This document shows, one piece after another, positions 25,237 through 33,760 of a stretch of 64,000 nt of DNA (the first letter of the stretch is position 1; each line of letters opens with the position of its first letter). The notes under the pieces are model-generated. The model made no database searches. It had not been told where the DNA came from and saw only the letters and a program-made list of their open reading frames with translations. A program made the position numbers and the translations under genes. Source of the stretch: Pseudomonadota bacterium (GTDB taxonomy: Bacteria > Pseudomonadota > Gammaproteobacteria > Steroidobacterales > Steroidobacteraceae); the NCBI GenBank assembly GCA_021779535.1, contig JAJYAM010000001.1:76595-140594 (forward strand), given 5' to 3'.

Positions 25237-27771
25237 GTGCTCAAACGATACCTGGTTCTCATATCTCGCATTTGCATCCTCGGTGTTGGCGCCGCAGCAT
25301 TGTTCGTCTTCTCGAACGTCTGCGCGTACGTCTACCTGAAGCCGAGCCTGCCGAACGTCGACACCCTGCGCGACGTGCAGCTGCAGGTGCCGCTGCGGGT
25401 CTATACGCGCGACGGGCGCTTGATCGCCTCGATCGGCGAGCAGCGGCGCATCCCGGTGCGTTACGACGAAATCCCGAAGTTGCAGGTCGACGCATTCCTC
25501 GCCGCCGAGGACGATCGATTCTTCAAGCATCCCGGAGTCGACTGGGAAGGCATCGTCCGCGCGGCCCTCGCGGACCTGCGCGCCGGGGGCGTGCGCGAAG
25601 GCGGCAGCACGATCACGATGCAGGTCGCGCGCGACGTCTACCTTTCGCCGCGGCGCGACATGAAGCGCAAGCTGAGCGAGATCTACCTGTCGCTGTTGAT
25701 GGACGCGCAGTACTCGAAGCAGGACATCTTCTCGATCTACGCGAATCGGACCTTCCTCGGCGAGCGCGCCTACGGCATCGGTGCCGCGGCCGAGGTGTAC
25801 TACGGCAAGACGCTCGATCAGCTCACGCTGCCCGAGATGGCGATGATCGCGGGGCTGCCGAAGGCGCCGTCGGATATCAATCCCGTCGTGAATCCGGCGG
25901 CGGCACGGATCCGCCGTGCGTACGTGCTCGGCCGGATGCGCGACCTCGGTTACATCACCCGGGCCGAGTACGCCGACGCGATCGCAAGTCCGGTGGCGAC
26001 CTACGTCCACGGACCCACGCGCGAGGTGCAGGCGCCGTACGTCGCGGAAATGGTGCGCTCGGCATTGCTCGCGATGTACGGTAACGGGATCTACACCAGC
26101 GGATACAAGGTCGTCACCACGATCGACTCGCGGCTGCAGCTCGCCGCCAACGTGGCGCTGCGCACCGGCCTGCTGGAATACGATCGCCGCCACGGTTATC
26201 GAGGCCCGGTCGGCCACTTGCGCCTGCGCGGCGTACCGACCCCGCGTGCTCTGAATACCGCGCTCGGCCGCTTCCCGGACGTCGGCGGGCTGCGTCCGGC
26301 CGTGGTCGAGAGCGTCGCGCCGAGGAGCGCCCAGATATTCGTCGAGAACCTGGGCGCGGTCACGCTGCCCTGGGACAAGATCGAGTGGGCGCGGCGGGCG
26401 CTCGCCGGCGGCAACGTCGGCGCGGCGCCCCGCACCGCCGCGGCCGTGTTCCACCGCGGCGACGTGATCTACACGGTCGGCACGACGGCGCAGAACCTGC
26501 AGTTCGTGCAGGTACCGCAAGCGCAGGCGGCGCTCGTCGCGATCGACCCGCATGACGGAGCGATCGCCGCGCTCGACGGCGGTTTCGATTACTACCAGAG
26601 CAACTTCAATCGCGCGACCCAGGCCGAGCGCCAGCCGGGCTCGGCGTTCAAGCCGTTCATCTACGCCGCCGCGTTCGACAAGGGCTACACGCCGGCGAGC
26701 GTGATCCTCGACGCGCCGATCGTGCTCGGCGGGGCGACCGATGCGCAGGCGTGGCGGCCGAAGAACGACGCGAACAAGTTCTACGGACCGACGCGCTTGC
26801 GGATCGCGCTGATGCGCTCGCGCAACCTGGTCACGGTGCGCCTGATGCGCGACATCGGCGGCGAGTACGCGCGCAACTACGTGACGCGATTCGGCTTCAG
26901 CAAGGCGCAGCTGCCGGACAACCTGACCCTCGCGCTCGGCACCGCGGACGTGACGCCGCTGCAGCTCGCCGAAGCCTATGCACCGTTCGCGAACGGCGGT
27001 TTCCGGGTGAGCCCGTACTTCATCGATCAGATCGTCGATGCGACCGGGCGCACGGTGTTCCAGGCCGATCCGCCGATCGCGTGCTTCGACTGCGGCGAGC
27101 AGGCGCTACCCCCGGCGCAGGCGCTCGGCTCGCTCGGTACGAGCGGGTCCGAGACCCCGCCGCCCGCGCCGGCCACGCCACTCACCCCGGGGACGCCGCT
27201 CGTCGCGGCCGGGAGCGCGGCCGCGTCGTCGGCCCTCGACACGGGCCAATCGGACGGCAAGTTCCTGATCCCGGGCCAATACCTCGCGCCGCAGGTGATC
27301 CGCCCACAAATCGCCTACCTGCTCGCCGACATGATGGCGGACGTGATCCGCCACGGGACGGGTATTCGCGCCCGCGTGCTGAACCGCGATGACGTCGCCG
27401 GCAAGACCGGCACGACGAACGATCACCGCGACGCCTGGTTCTCGGGCTTCAACGGCGACCTGGTTGCGACGGTCTGGGTCGGTTTCGACCAGGATCAGCC
27501 GCTCGGTGCGGGCGAGGAAGGCGGGCGCACCGCGGTGCCGATCTGGACCTACTTCATGCATCAGGCGCTCGAGGGCGTGCCCTTGCGCCGGGTGCCGATG
27601 CCCAACGGGATCGTGACCGCGCGGATCAATCCCGAGACCGGACTGCTGGCGAGCGCCGACGATCCGAACGCGATCATGGAGAAATTCATCGAGGGCAACC
27701 TGCCGAAACCGGAGGCGCCGGGAGGCAAGGGGGGCACGAAGCCGGCCGAGTCCGAGAAATCGATCTTCTAG
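25237..27771 (+). CDS. mrcA: Penicillin-binding protein 1A (bifunctional transglycosylase/transpeptidase)
   Basis: An 844-residue class A PBP that polymerises and cross-links peptidoglycan in the periplasm. N-terminal anchor about 5-30; GT51 domain with catalytic Glu in AAEDDRFFKHPG (Glu about 91) and GGSTITMQVARDVYL; an inserted OB-like domain near 300-400; transpeptidase domain with Ser in GSAFKPF (SxxK about 469-472), SRN (about 528-530) and KTGTTND (about 723-729). A Pro/Ala-rich insert at about 630-665 lies between the SRN and KTG motifs. The GTG start has only a weak ribosome site. Divergent from pilM, as ponA/mrcA is in related bacteria. Confidence 0.95.
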   Translation: MLKRYLVLISRICILGVGAAALFVFSNVCAYVYLKPSLPNVDTLRDVQLQVPLRVYTRDGRLIASIGEQRRIPVRYDEIPKLQVDAFLAAEDDRFFKHPGVDWEGIVRAALADLRAGGVREGGSTITMQVARDVYLSPRRDMKRKLSEIYLSLLMDAQYSKQDIFSIYANRTFLGERAYGIGAAAEVYYGKTLDQLTLPEMAMIAGLPKAPSDINPVVNPAAARIRRAYVLGRMRDLGYITRAEYADAIASPVATYVHGPTREVQAPYVAEMVRSALLAMYGNGIYTSGYKVVTTIDSRLQLAANVALRTGLLEYDRRHGYRGPVGHLRLRGVPTPRALNTALGRFPDVGGLRPAVVESVAPRSAQIFVENLGAVTLPWDKIEWARRALAGGNVGAAPRTAAAVFHRGDVIYTVGTTAQNLQFVQVPQAQAALVAIDPHDGAIAALDGGFDYYQSNFNRATQAERQPGSAFKPFIYAAAFDKGYTPASVILDAPIVLGGATDAQAWRPKNDANKFYGPTRLRIALMRSRNLVTVRLMRDIGGEYARNYVTRFGFSKAQLPDNLTLALGTADVTPLQLAEAYAPFANGGFRVSPYFIDQIVDATGRTVFQADPPIACFDCGEQALPPAQALGSLGTSGSETPPPAPATPLTPGTPLVAAGSAAASSALDTGQSDGKFLIPGQYLAPQVIRPQIAYLLADMMADVIRHGTGIRARVLNRDDVAGKTGTTNDHRDAWFSGFNGDLVATVWVGFDQDQPLGAGEEGGRTAVPIWTYFMHQALEGVPLRRVPMPNGIVTARINPETGLLASADDPNAIMEKFIEGNLPKPEAPGGKGGTKPAESEKSIF

Positions 27772-27786
27772 CGAGCTCGACGCCCG

Positions 27787-28401
27787 ATGACGAAGCGGTT
27801 TTCCCAGCGTGCCGAGGATCTGCGCCGCATGCTCGCCGAAGAGGCCGCGCGCTGGATCGGCGATCACGGGATCGAGGATTACGGCCAGGCGAAGCGCAAG
27901 GCGGCCGAGCGTCTCGGCGTGACGGATGCCGCGGTGCTGCCGCGCAACGTCGAGATCGAGGCGGCGCTGCGAGAGCGCCAGCGATTGTTCGGGGGCGCCG
28001 CGCACGGCGCGAGCCTCAAGGAACAGCGCCGCGCCGCGCTCGACGCGATGCGCTTGCTCGGGGAGTTCGAGCCGCGCCTGGTCGGGCCGGTGCTCTCCGG
28101 CACCGCGACCCCGCACAGCGAGATCAACCTGCATGTCTTCGCGGACCGGTCCGAGGCGGTCGCGATCCACTTGCTGGAGATCGGCATACCGCACTCGATC
28201 CACGAGCAGCGCCTGAAGATGGACGCCGATCGCAGCGTGAGCGTCCCGGCGCTGCGCTTCCAGGCCGGCGAACGGACGATCGCCGCGACGGTGTTCCCGG
28301 TCGACGGGATTCGCCAGGCGCCGTATTCGCCGGTCGACGGCCGTCCGATGCGGCGCGCGGACGTGCGCGAAGTCTCGGCGCTGCTCGACTCGCCGGCCTA
28401 G
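27787..28401 (+). CDS. Conserved protein, nucleotidyltransferase-like
   Basis: A 204-residue protein starting 15 bases after mrcA. The N-terminal 60 residues are helical; the centre reads GEFEPRLVGPVLSGTATPHSEINLHVFAD (in parts), which resembles the G[S/T]-x-hDhDh core of nucleotidyltransferases, with a helix and IPHSIHEQRLKM after it. I recall similar gammaproteobacterial proteins carrying the label 'nucleotidyltransferase', but the catalytic carboxylate pair is not clean here (INLHV instead of D-x-D), so activity is doubtful. Its TAG overlaps the stop of the convergent protease gene. Confidence 0.78.
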   Translation: MTKRFSQRAEDLRRMLAEEAARWIGDHGIEDYGQAKRKAAERLGVTDAAVLPRNVEIEAALRERQRLFGGAAHGASLKEQRRAALDAMRLLGEFEPRLVGPVLSGTATPHSEINLHVFADRSEAVAIHLLEIGIPHSIHEQRLKMDADRSVSVPALRFQAGERTIAATVFPVDGIRQAPYSPVDGRPMRRADVREVSALLDSPA

Positions 28402-29942
28402 GGTCCGGCGACCGGCCGCGATCGCGCCGCCCGCCAAACGGCCATCGTGTCCGCGGAGCCCTGCGCCCGCACGTCGTTGTCGCCGAGGATCTTCGCGGTC
28501 GCGGCGAGCATCGCGCGCCGAGGGAACACGAGCGTCTCGCCGGTGTTCTGGTCGAACTCGAAGGTCACGAACTCGCCGTGCGCGTCGCGCAGGACCCCGA
28601 CGAGCTGATCGAGGCTGGCGATCGGAACGCCGTCGACGGCCGACACGACCCATCCGAGAGGATTCGAGTAGCCGATCGCGAGTTGGCTCGGAAAGAACGG
28701 CGAGGCGACCACGACGAGTTCCCGGCGTTGCGGCGTCGGCCGGTCGAGCGCCGCGGACAGCAGCGGGCTGTCGATCAGGCCGATCGTCCGGGCGAGGTTC
28801 GCGTTCTGCAGGAACGACAGGAACTGCCAGGACACTTTGGAGAACACCAGCGGCCCGTAGATGAAGTACGACGGGTACCGTCCGTCGAGGTTCTGCACGA
28901 GCGTGTGCCGCCCGGTGTCGACCGGCAGCTCGATGTGCCGCGGCGTGCCGTCGCGGACGACCTCGAGCGGGAGCCGCCCGTTGCGTGCGAGCTTCTGCAC
29001 GAGGTAGCGGAAGTCGACGCGCAAATCGTCGCGGATCTTCACCATCCCCTCGTCGTCGATCGGCGTGCCGCCGATTCGCGTGATCACGTCCCATTTCTTC
29101 AGCGGATAGCCGGGGTCGGCGTCGTAGGGCCGATAGACGACCACGCCGTGGACCGACGGCCCCGCCTTGAGGAACGCGCGCAGCGCCGGATTCTGCAGCG
29201 TCTGCAGCTCGTCGTACATTCCGGGCTTGCCCGCGTACCGGCCGTCGTGGATCTCGGAGAGGAACAGGTCGATCTCTTCGTTTGGAATGATGTAGCCGAT
29301 GTTCTCGGCGTTGCCGAGACGGCTGAACGTGAGACCGATCATTCGTCCGTCGACGACCGCCGGGCCACCGCTGTTGCCCGGGTTGATCGCCGCATCGATC
29401 TGGATCCGCAAGCCCGAGACCGGGAAATTGTACGGGACGAATTCGATCCGCGAGACGATCCCCTTCGTGATCGACAGCGACGAGCCGCCGGTCGGGAAGC
29501 CGTACGCGAGCACGGTATCCTTCACCTGCGGCAGCCCGGCCGCGCGCGGCAGCGGCGGATGCGCGCGGAAGAACGCCGGATCGTCCAGTTTCAACACCGC
29601 CAGATCGATCCCCGGCGCGACCGCAACCACGTGCGCCGGGATCTTGTCGCCGGACTGATGCCCCTGGACCTCGATCTGCGCCGCATACAGCACGACGTGC
29701 GCGTTCGTGAGGATGCGGTCGCCCTCGATCACGACCCCGGACGCGCTGATCTCGGCCGGCCCCTGCTTCGTCCACGGCCGATAGGGGTTCGGATAGCGCA
29801 TCGTCGCGAAGATCTTCACCACGGAGTTCGAGACGTCGGTCGGGGCGGTCGCCGCGGCGGCCCGCAAGGTCACCGCGAACGCGAGCACGGTGCCGACCGC
29901 GAGCATCGAGAAGATCCCGAATCCACCGGAACGGGTGTTCAT
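28398..29942 (-). CDS. Exported trypsin-like serine protease (S1C, DegP-like)
   Basis: A 514-residue protease with a signal peptide or anchor (about 8-30, ending RAAAA). The triad is complete: His in TNAHVV (about 82), Asp in GIDLAVLKLD (about 113) and Ser in GNSGGPA (about 191). After the protease core there are two PDZ-like regions, one near KKWDVITRIGGTPIDDEG and a second near LGWVVSAVDGVPIASLDQL. It differs from standard DegP/DegS by a long middle domain. Probably periplasmic quality control. The ATG at 29942 has AGGGGGAA upstream. Located 19 bases after the beta-propeller gene. Confidence 0.9.
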   Translation of the reverse strand: MNTRSGGFGIFSMLAVGTVLAFAVTLRAAAATAPTDVSNSVVKIFATMRYPNPYRPWTKQGPAEISASGVVIEGDRILTNAHVVLYAAQIEVQGHQSGDKIPAHVVAVAPGIDLAVLKLDDPAFFRAHPPLPRAAGLPQVKDTVLAYGFPTGGSSLSITKGIVSRIEFVPYNFPVSGLRIQIDAAINPGNSGGPAVVDGRMIGLTFSRLGNAENIGYIIPNEEIDLFLSEIHDGRYAGKPGMYDELQTLQNPALRAFLKAGPSVHGVVVYRPYDADPGYPLKKWDVITRIGGTPIDDEGMVKIRDDLRVDFRYLVQKLARNGRLPLEVVRDGTPRHIELPVDTGRHTLVQNLDGRYPSYFIYGPLVFSKVSWQFLSFLQNANLARTIGLIDSPLLSAALDRPTPQRRELVVVASPFFPSQLAIGYSNPLGWVVSAVDGVPIASLDQLVGVLRDAHGEFVTFEFDQNTGETLVFPRRAMLAATAKILGDNDVRAQGSADTMAVWRAARSRPVAGP

Positions 29943-29961
29943 CGAATTCCCCCTGACGAAA

Positions 29962-31575
29962 TCACTTCGCATCGACCGAGAACGCGAGCACCAGACCCGC
30001 GGCCGGTGTGCCGTGCGCGCGATCGACCGCATCGACGAACGCCATGCCGTTCACGACCGTCGGGCCGTCGCGATCGAGGGGGCCGCCGCGGACCAGGCCG
30101 TCGTTGACCGTCGGCAGCACGCGCGCCGCGTCGAAGTCCCAGATCGTCATGCCGTCGATCGTCGAATAGGCCCGCAGATGGCCGTCGCGCGAGCCGCAGA
30201 ACAGGATCCCGGGAATCACCGTGACCGCATGGGCGCGGATCGGATCGCAGCCTCGCGCCGCCGCGCACGGCGGCTGCGGTGCGGCCTTGCGCCAGCGCAA
30301 CGCACCGGTCGCGATATCGATCGCGGCGATCACCACGTTATCGCGGCCGGCCTGCGGAACGCGCCTCGCCGCCGCGACGTACACCTTGCGATGGTCCGCG
30401 GCATGACTCCACTCGACGCCGCCGGCGGCCGGCAGCACCGACGTGCGCCACAGCAAAGTTCCACGGTCGGGATCGAACGCGTCGACGACGCCCGACGCGC
30501 TCGCCGTGAGCAGCACCTGACGCCCGTCCGCCAAGGACTGGAGAATCGGCGGATCGACGGCGGGCGGTTGCGATGAGGCGGCGGGCGGCGCCGGGACCCC
30601 GGACGCGGCGGCGTGCTTGCGCCGGGCGGAACGCGTCGCCGCGCGCTTCGCGCGTGTCGCGTCCGGCGGCGCCGGGACGATCGGCTCGGCGGGCGCCTGG
30701 CCTACCCAGCGCAGCGTGCCGTCGGCGAGATTCAACGCGACGAGACTGCCGGAATCGCCGATTGCGACGTAGAGCGCGCGCCGGCGCGAATCGATCGTCG
30801 GCGACGTCGGGGCGGCCGTGCCGGCGTCGCTCGCGCCATGGACGACGAGCGGCGGAGACTGCCACAGGATCGCGCCGCTGGTCGGATCGAGGGCGACGAC
30901 CCAGCCGGCACCGCCCGCCGTCGACGCGACCGGCACGTACAATCGGCCGTCGGCGGCGACCGGGGCGGCGCTCACGGCGCCATGCAGACGCGCGCCGAGC
31001 GCCGCCCGCCACAAGACCGTTCCACGATTGGCGTCGAGTGCGGTGACCGTTCCGGCCGCGTCTCCGAAGATCGCCGCGCTCGGTGGCTCGATCACCCGGA
31101 TGTGCGCCTTTTGCAGATGCCAGCGGCGCCATCGCGGCCGCAGCGTGACCGGCTTGCCGAGCGCGCCGATCACGATCGGCGTATCGATCGGTGCCGCGGC
31201 GTCGAAGGTCCAGTAGGTGCACCCGGTGCGTGCATCGAGCGAATAGACCCAGCCGTTCGAGCTCGCGACGAACACCCGTCCGCCGACGACGGTCGGCTGC
31301 GAATACGCCCGCGCCGGCGCGAGCGCGTACGCCCACCGCAGCGCGAGTTTCGGCACGTCGGTCGCGCGCAGCGCGGGTTCCGGTTGATAGCGGCTGTTGC
31401 CGTCGTCGCGCCCCCAGCCGTTCCACTCGGCGGTGCCGATCGCGACCGGCGCTCCGGGGTTCGCGGGTGCCGGACACGGCCGATCGGCCGTCGCGGCATG
31501 CACGCGCCCGGCCACGGACCAGGCAACGACGGCGAGCGTCGCGGCGAGCGCGCGAGAGCGTGCCGCCCGCACCAC
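29962..31575 (-). CDS. Exported PQQ-like beta-propeller protein
   Basis: A 537-residue protein with a signal peptide (LAATLAVVAWSVAGRVHA, cleavage near 28). It has at least six propeller blades of the PQQ/YVTN kind: GWVYSLDARTGCTYWTFD, GTVTALDANRGTVLWRA, GWVVALDPTSGAILWQ, GSLVALNLADGTLRWVG, GVVDAFDPDRGTLLWRT and AIDIATGALRWRKA. A basic low-complexity insert (about 310-345) interrupts the propeller. There is no CxxCH heme motif and no clear PQQ/calcium site, so enzyme activity as a quinoprotein is unproven; a BamB-like scaffold role is also possible. The GTG start lies one base after the gltA stop. Confidence 0.85.
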   Translation of the reverse strand: MVRAARSRALAATLAVVAWSVAGRVHAATADRPCPAPANPGAPVAIGTAEWNGWGRDDGNSRYQPEPALRATDVPKLALRWAYALAPARAYSQPTVVGGRVFVASSNGWVYSLDARTGCTYWTFDAAAPIDTPIVIGALGKPVTLRPRWRRWHLQKAHIRVIEPPSAAIFGDAAGTVTALDANRGTVLWRAALGARLHGAVSAAPVAADGRLYVPVASTAGGAGWVVALDPTSGAILWQSPPLVVHGASDAGTAAPTSPTIDSRRRALYVAIGDSGSLVALNLADGTLRWVGQAPAEPIVPAPPDATRAKRAATRSARRKHAAASGVPAPPAASSQPPAVDPPILQSLADGRQVLLTASASGVVDAFDPDRGTLLWRTSVLPAAGGVEWSHAADHRKVYVAAARRVPQAGRDNVVIAAIDIATGALRWRKAAPQPPCAAARGCDPIRAHAVTVIPGILFCGSRDGHLRAYSTIDGMTIWDFDAARVLPTVNDGLVRGGPLDRDGPTVVNGMAFVDAVDRAHGTPAAGLVLAFSVDAK

Positions 31576-31576
31576 G

Positions 31577-32869
31577 TCAGCGCCGATCGAGCGGCAGGTA
31601 GTCCCGCTTCGTCGGCCCGGTGTACAGCTGCCGGGGACGGCCGATCCGCATGTGCGGATCCGAGACCATTTCCTGCCAGTGAGCGACCCAGCCGGCGGTA
31701 CGCGCGATCGCGAACATCACCGTGAACATCGAGCGCGGGATGCCGAGCGCGCTATAGATGATCCCGGAGTAGAAATCGACGTTCGGGTAAAGCTTGCGGG
31801 AGACGAAGTATTCGTCCTTCAGTGCGATTTCCTCGAGCCGCAACGAGAGCTCGAACAACGGCGTTTCCGCGCGACCGAATTTCTCGAGCACGCGGTAACA
31901 CATCGAGCGGATGATCTTCGCGCGCGGGTCGAAGTTCTTGTAGACGCGATGGCCGAAGCCCATCAGCCGCACGTGATCGCGCTTGTCCTTCACGCGCGCA
32001 AGGAACGCGTCGATGTTCGACACGGAACCGATCGACTCGAGCATGTCGAGCACCGCTTCGTTCGCACCGCCGTGCGCCGGCCCCCACAGGGCCGATACGC
32101 CGGCCGAGATCGCCGCGTACGGGTTCGCGCCGGTGCTGCCCGCGAGCCGGACGGTCGAGGTGCTCGCGTTCTGCTCGTGGTCCACGTGCAGGATCAGCAG
32201 CAGGTCGAGCGCCTCGGCGGCGATCGGGTCGATCGAGTAGGGTTCGCAGGGCACCGCGAACAACATGTTCAGGAGGTTCGAGCAGTAGCGCAGGTCGTTT
32301 CGCGGGTAGACGAACGGCTGGCCGAGCGAGTGCTTGTAGGCGGCCGCCGCGATCGTCGGCAGCTTCGCGATGATCCGGTGCGCGAAGATCTCCCGATGCC
32401 GCGGGTCGTTGATGTCGGTGCTGTCGTGATAGAAGGCCGCCATCGACGCGACGACCGCCGACACCATCGCCATCGGATGGGCGTTGTGGTGAAAATCCTC
32501 GAAGAAGCGCAGCAGCTGCTCGTTGATCATCGTATGCCGCGTGATCGAGCACTGGAACGCGTCGAGTTCCTGCTTGGACGGGAGCGATCCGTAGATCAGC
32601 AGATTCGCGACCTCGAGGAACGTCGACTTCTCCGCGAGCTGCTCGACCGGGTAGCCGCGATACAGCAGCACGCCCTCGTCGCCGTCGATGAACGTGATCT
32701 TGCTCTCGGTGCTCGCGGTCGCCATGAATCCGGGATCGAAGGTGAAGACGCCGTGGTCCTTCGGGATCGGCGCGATGTCGAGCACCGGCGGTCCCATCGT
32801 GCCGGCGCGCGCCTCGAGAGTGGAGGTCTTGCCGGTCGCCAGATTCTTCAGTTCGTACTTCGTGCTCAT
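31577..32869 (-). CDS. gltA: Citrate synthase (type II)
   Basis: A 430-residue hexameric-type citrate synthase, forming citrate from oxaloacetate and acetyl-CoA as entry to the TCA cycle. Visible active-site blocks: [27 protein letters not shown] (catalytic His), [15 protein letters not shown] (second His and Arg) and [15 protein letters not shown] (catalytic Asp). The N-terminal [21 protein letters not shown] is typical of the long bacterial form. No sdh or suc genes are adjacent; the 265 bases upstream are very GC-rich and show no clear promoter. Confidence 0.97.
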   Translation of the reverse strand: MSTKYELKNLATGKTSTLEARAGTMGPPVLDIAPIPKDHGVFTFDPGFMATASTESKITFIDGDEGVLLYRGYPVEQLAEKSTFLEVANLLIYGSLPSKQELDAFQCSITRHTMINEQLLRFFEDFHHNAHPMAMVSAVVASMAAFYHDSTDINDPRHREIFAHRIIAKLPTIAAAAYKHSLGQPFVYPRNDLRYCSNLLNMLFAVPCEPYSIDPIAAEALDLLLILHVDHEQNASTSTVRLAGSTGANPYAAISAGVSALWGPAHGGANEAVLDMLESIGSVSNIDAFLARVKDKRDHVRLMGFGHRVYKNFDPRAKIIRSMCYRVLEKFGRAETPLFELSLRLEEIALKDEYFVSRKLYPNVDFYSGIIYSALGIPRSMFTVMFAIARTAGWVAHWQEMVSDPHMRIGRPRQLYTGPTKRDYLPLDRR

Positions 32870-33134
32870 GCGCTCATCCGATGCTCAAGGGGACCGCGGG
32901 TTTCGAGATTCGGAAGGTTTGCACGAGCGCGCCAACGAAAGCAAGCGGCCGCGCCGCGCGGGATGTACCGCGCACGGCGACGCGCACGGCGCGCGTGGCG
33001 CAGGTCGCGACGGATCGCGCGACGACGGATTTGGAAGTGGTTCGCGTTCGGCCGCGCCGGCTCGCAGCGGTCCGCACGCAGCGCCTCGCGCGCACGGCGC
33101 GAGCCGGCGCGTTCGGCGGGCGGTCGCGCGGCGC

Positions 33135-33350
33135 TCAGCCGCGCGCTGCGGTCGCCGCGTATTTCTTGCGGAACTTGTCGACCCGGCCGCCGGTGTCGAC
33201 GATCTTCTGCTTGCCGGTGTAGAACGGGTGGCAATTCGAGCACACTTCGATCTGCAGATCGTGCCCGATCGTCGAGCGTGTCTTGAACGTGTTCCCGCAG
33301 CTGCAGGTCACCGTGATGTCTTGGTATTCGGGATGAATGCCGGCCTTCAT
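33135..33350 (-). CDS. rpmE: 50S ribosomal protein L31 (zinc-binding type)
   Basis: A 71-residue L31 of the C+ type: Cys at about 16, 18, 37 and 40 (TCSCGN and [15 protein letters not shown]) form the zinc site. Such proteins store zinc and are swapped for Cys-less copies under zinc limitation. MKAGIHPEY is the family N-terminus. Alone; the next gene on the strand is gltA, 265 bases on. Confidence 0.97.
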   Translation of the reverse strand: MKAGIHPEYQDITVTCSCGNTFKTRSTIGHDLQIEVCSNCHPFYTGKQKIVDTGGRVDKFRKKYAATAARG

Positions 33351-33547
33351 GATCTGATCCTCGAGAGTCCTCAAAGTGTCATCCGGGCAGAATCGCCGCG
33401 CGCCTCGCGACGCGACGCCATGCCGCCTGATCGTGCCGTCCCGGTCCGATCCGCCGGCGCCAAACGGGCCGCGCAGTTTAGCCGTTCCCCCGGACGGCGA
33501 CAAGCGAGCTGCTGCGTCGGCCCGAAGCGGTCACTGTTGCGCCGCGA

Positions 33548-33570
33548 TTGTCCACAATTCCTGTGGATAA
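33548..33570. other. Inverted pair of DnaA-box-like 9-mers
   Basis: TTGTCCACA (33548-33556) and TGTGGATAA (33562-33570) face each other over 5 bases. The second is the exact complement of the consensus TTATCCACA; the first differs at one position. A third partial copy, CTGTGGAGG, follows at 33572-33580. They could be DnaA regulatory or titration sites. Confidence 0.55.
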
Positions 33571-33601
33571 CTCTGTGGAGGAAGGAAGCCGAGCGGACCC
33601 A

Positions 33602-33711
33602 CAGACGCACAAATTAGCGAAATTGTTGAGATGGTCAAAAAATAGGCAGGCTGTTTTATCTTATTAAAACAATGAGTTACTGACACCATTTGACCTATTG
33701 CCATTGCAATG
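33602..33711. repeat. AT-rich island with nested inverted repeats
   Basis: About 110 bases of strongly AT-rich DNA in a GC-rich window. GGTCAAA (33633-33639) is inverted as TTTGACC (33689-33695); AATAGG (33641-33646) as CCTATT (33694-33699); GTTTTA (33653-33658) as TAAAAC (33665-33670). CATTGCAATG (33702-33711) is a perfect palindrome. Together they suggest an operator or a remnant of foreign DNA. Confidence 0.5.
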
Positions 33712-33760
33712 TCTCGTAGGTGTCGCATTCATCCGGGGGCTTCTCGGGATGTGCATAAGC

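Larger units (their letters stand above)
33351..33760. other. Gene-free stretch between hemW and rpmE
   Basis: About 410 bases without a convincing gene. The half nearer rpmE is GC-rich like the rest of the window. The other half holds two DnaA-box-like 9-mers (33548-33570) and an AT-rich island with nested inverted repeats (33602-33711). Short open frames here have neither ribosome sites nor recognisable products. Confidence 0.6.

Noticed and set aside
27787..28401. Naming the mrcA-adjacent gene as a true nucleotidyltransferase
   Set aside because: The G[S/T] motif is present but the paired metal-binding carboxylates are not, so only 'nucleotidyltransferase-like' is stated.
32870..33134. 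Possible small gene or structured RNA between gltA and rpmE
   Set aside because: The stretch is extremely GC-rich with scattered partial palindromes, but no open frame with a ribosome site, no known RNA motif and no U-tract terminator was seen.
33548..33711. Chromosomal replication origin (oriC)
   Set aside because: Only two DnaA-like boxes plus a fragment are present, and none of the usual neighbours (dnaA, dnaN, gidA/mnmG, parAB) is near. Kept only as a possible DnaA site.
33531..33728. Small minus-strand open frame of 65 codons in the hemW-rpmE gap
   Set aside because: It spans the AT-rich island and DnaA-like boxes, has no ribosome site, and its product shows no recognisable motif.
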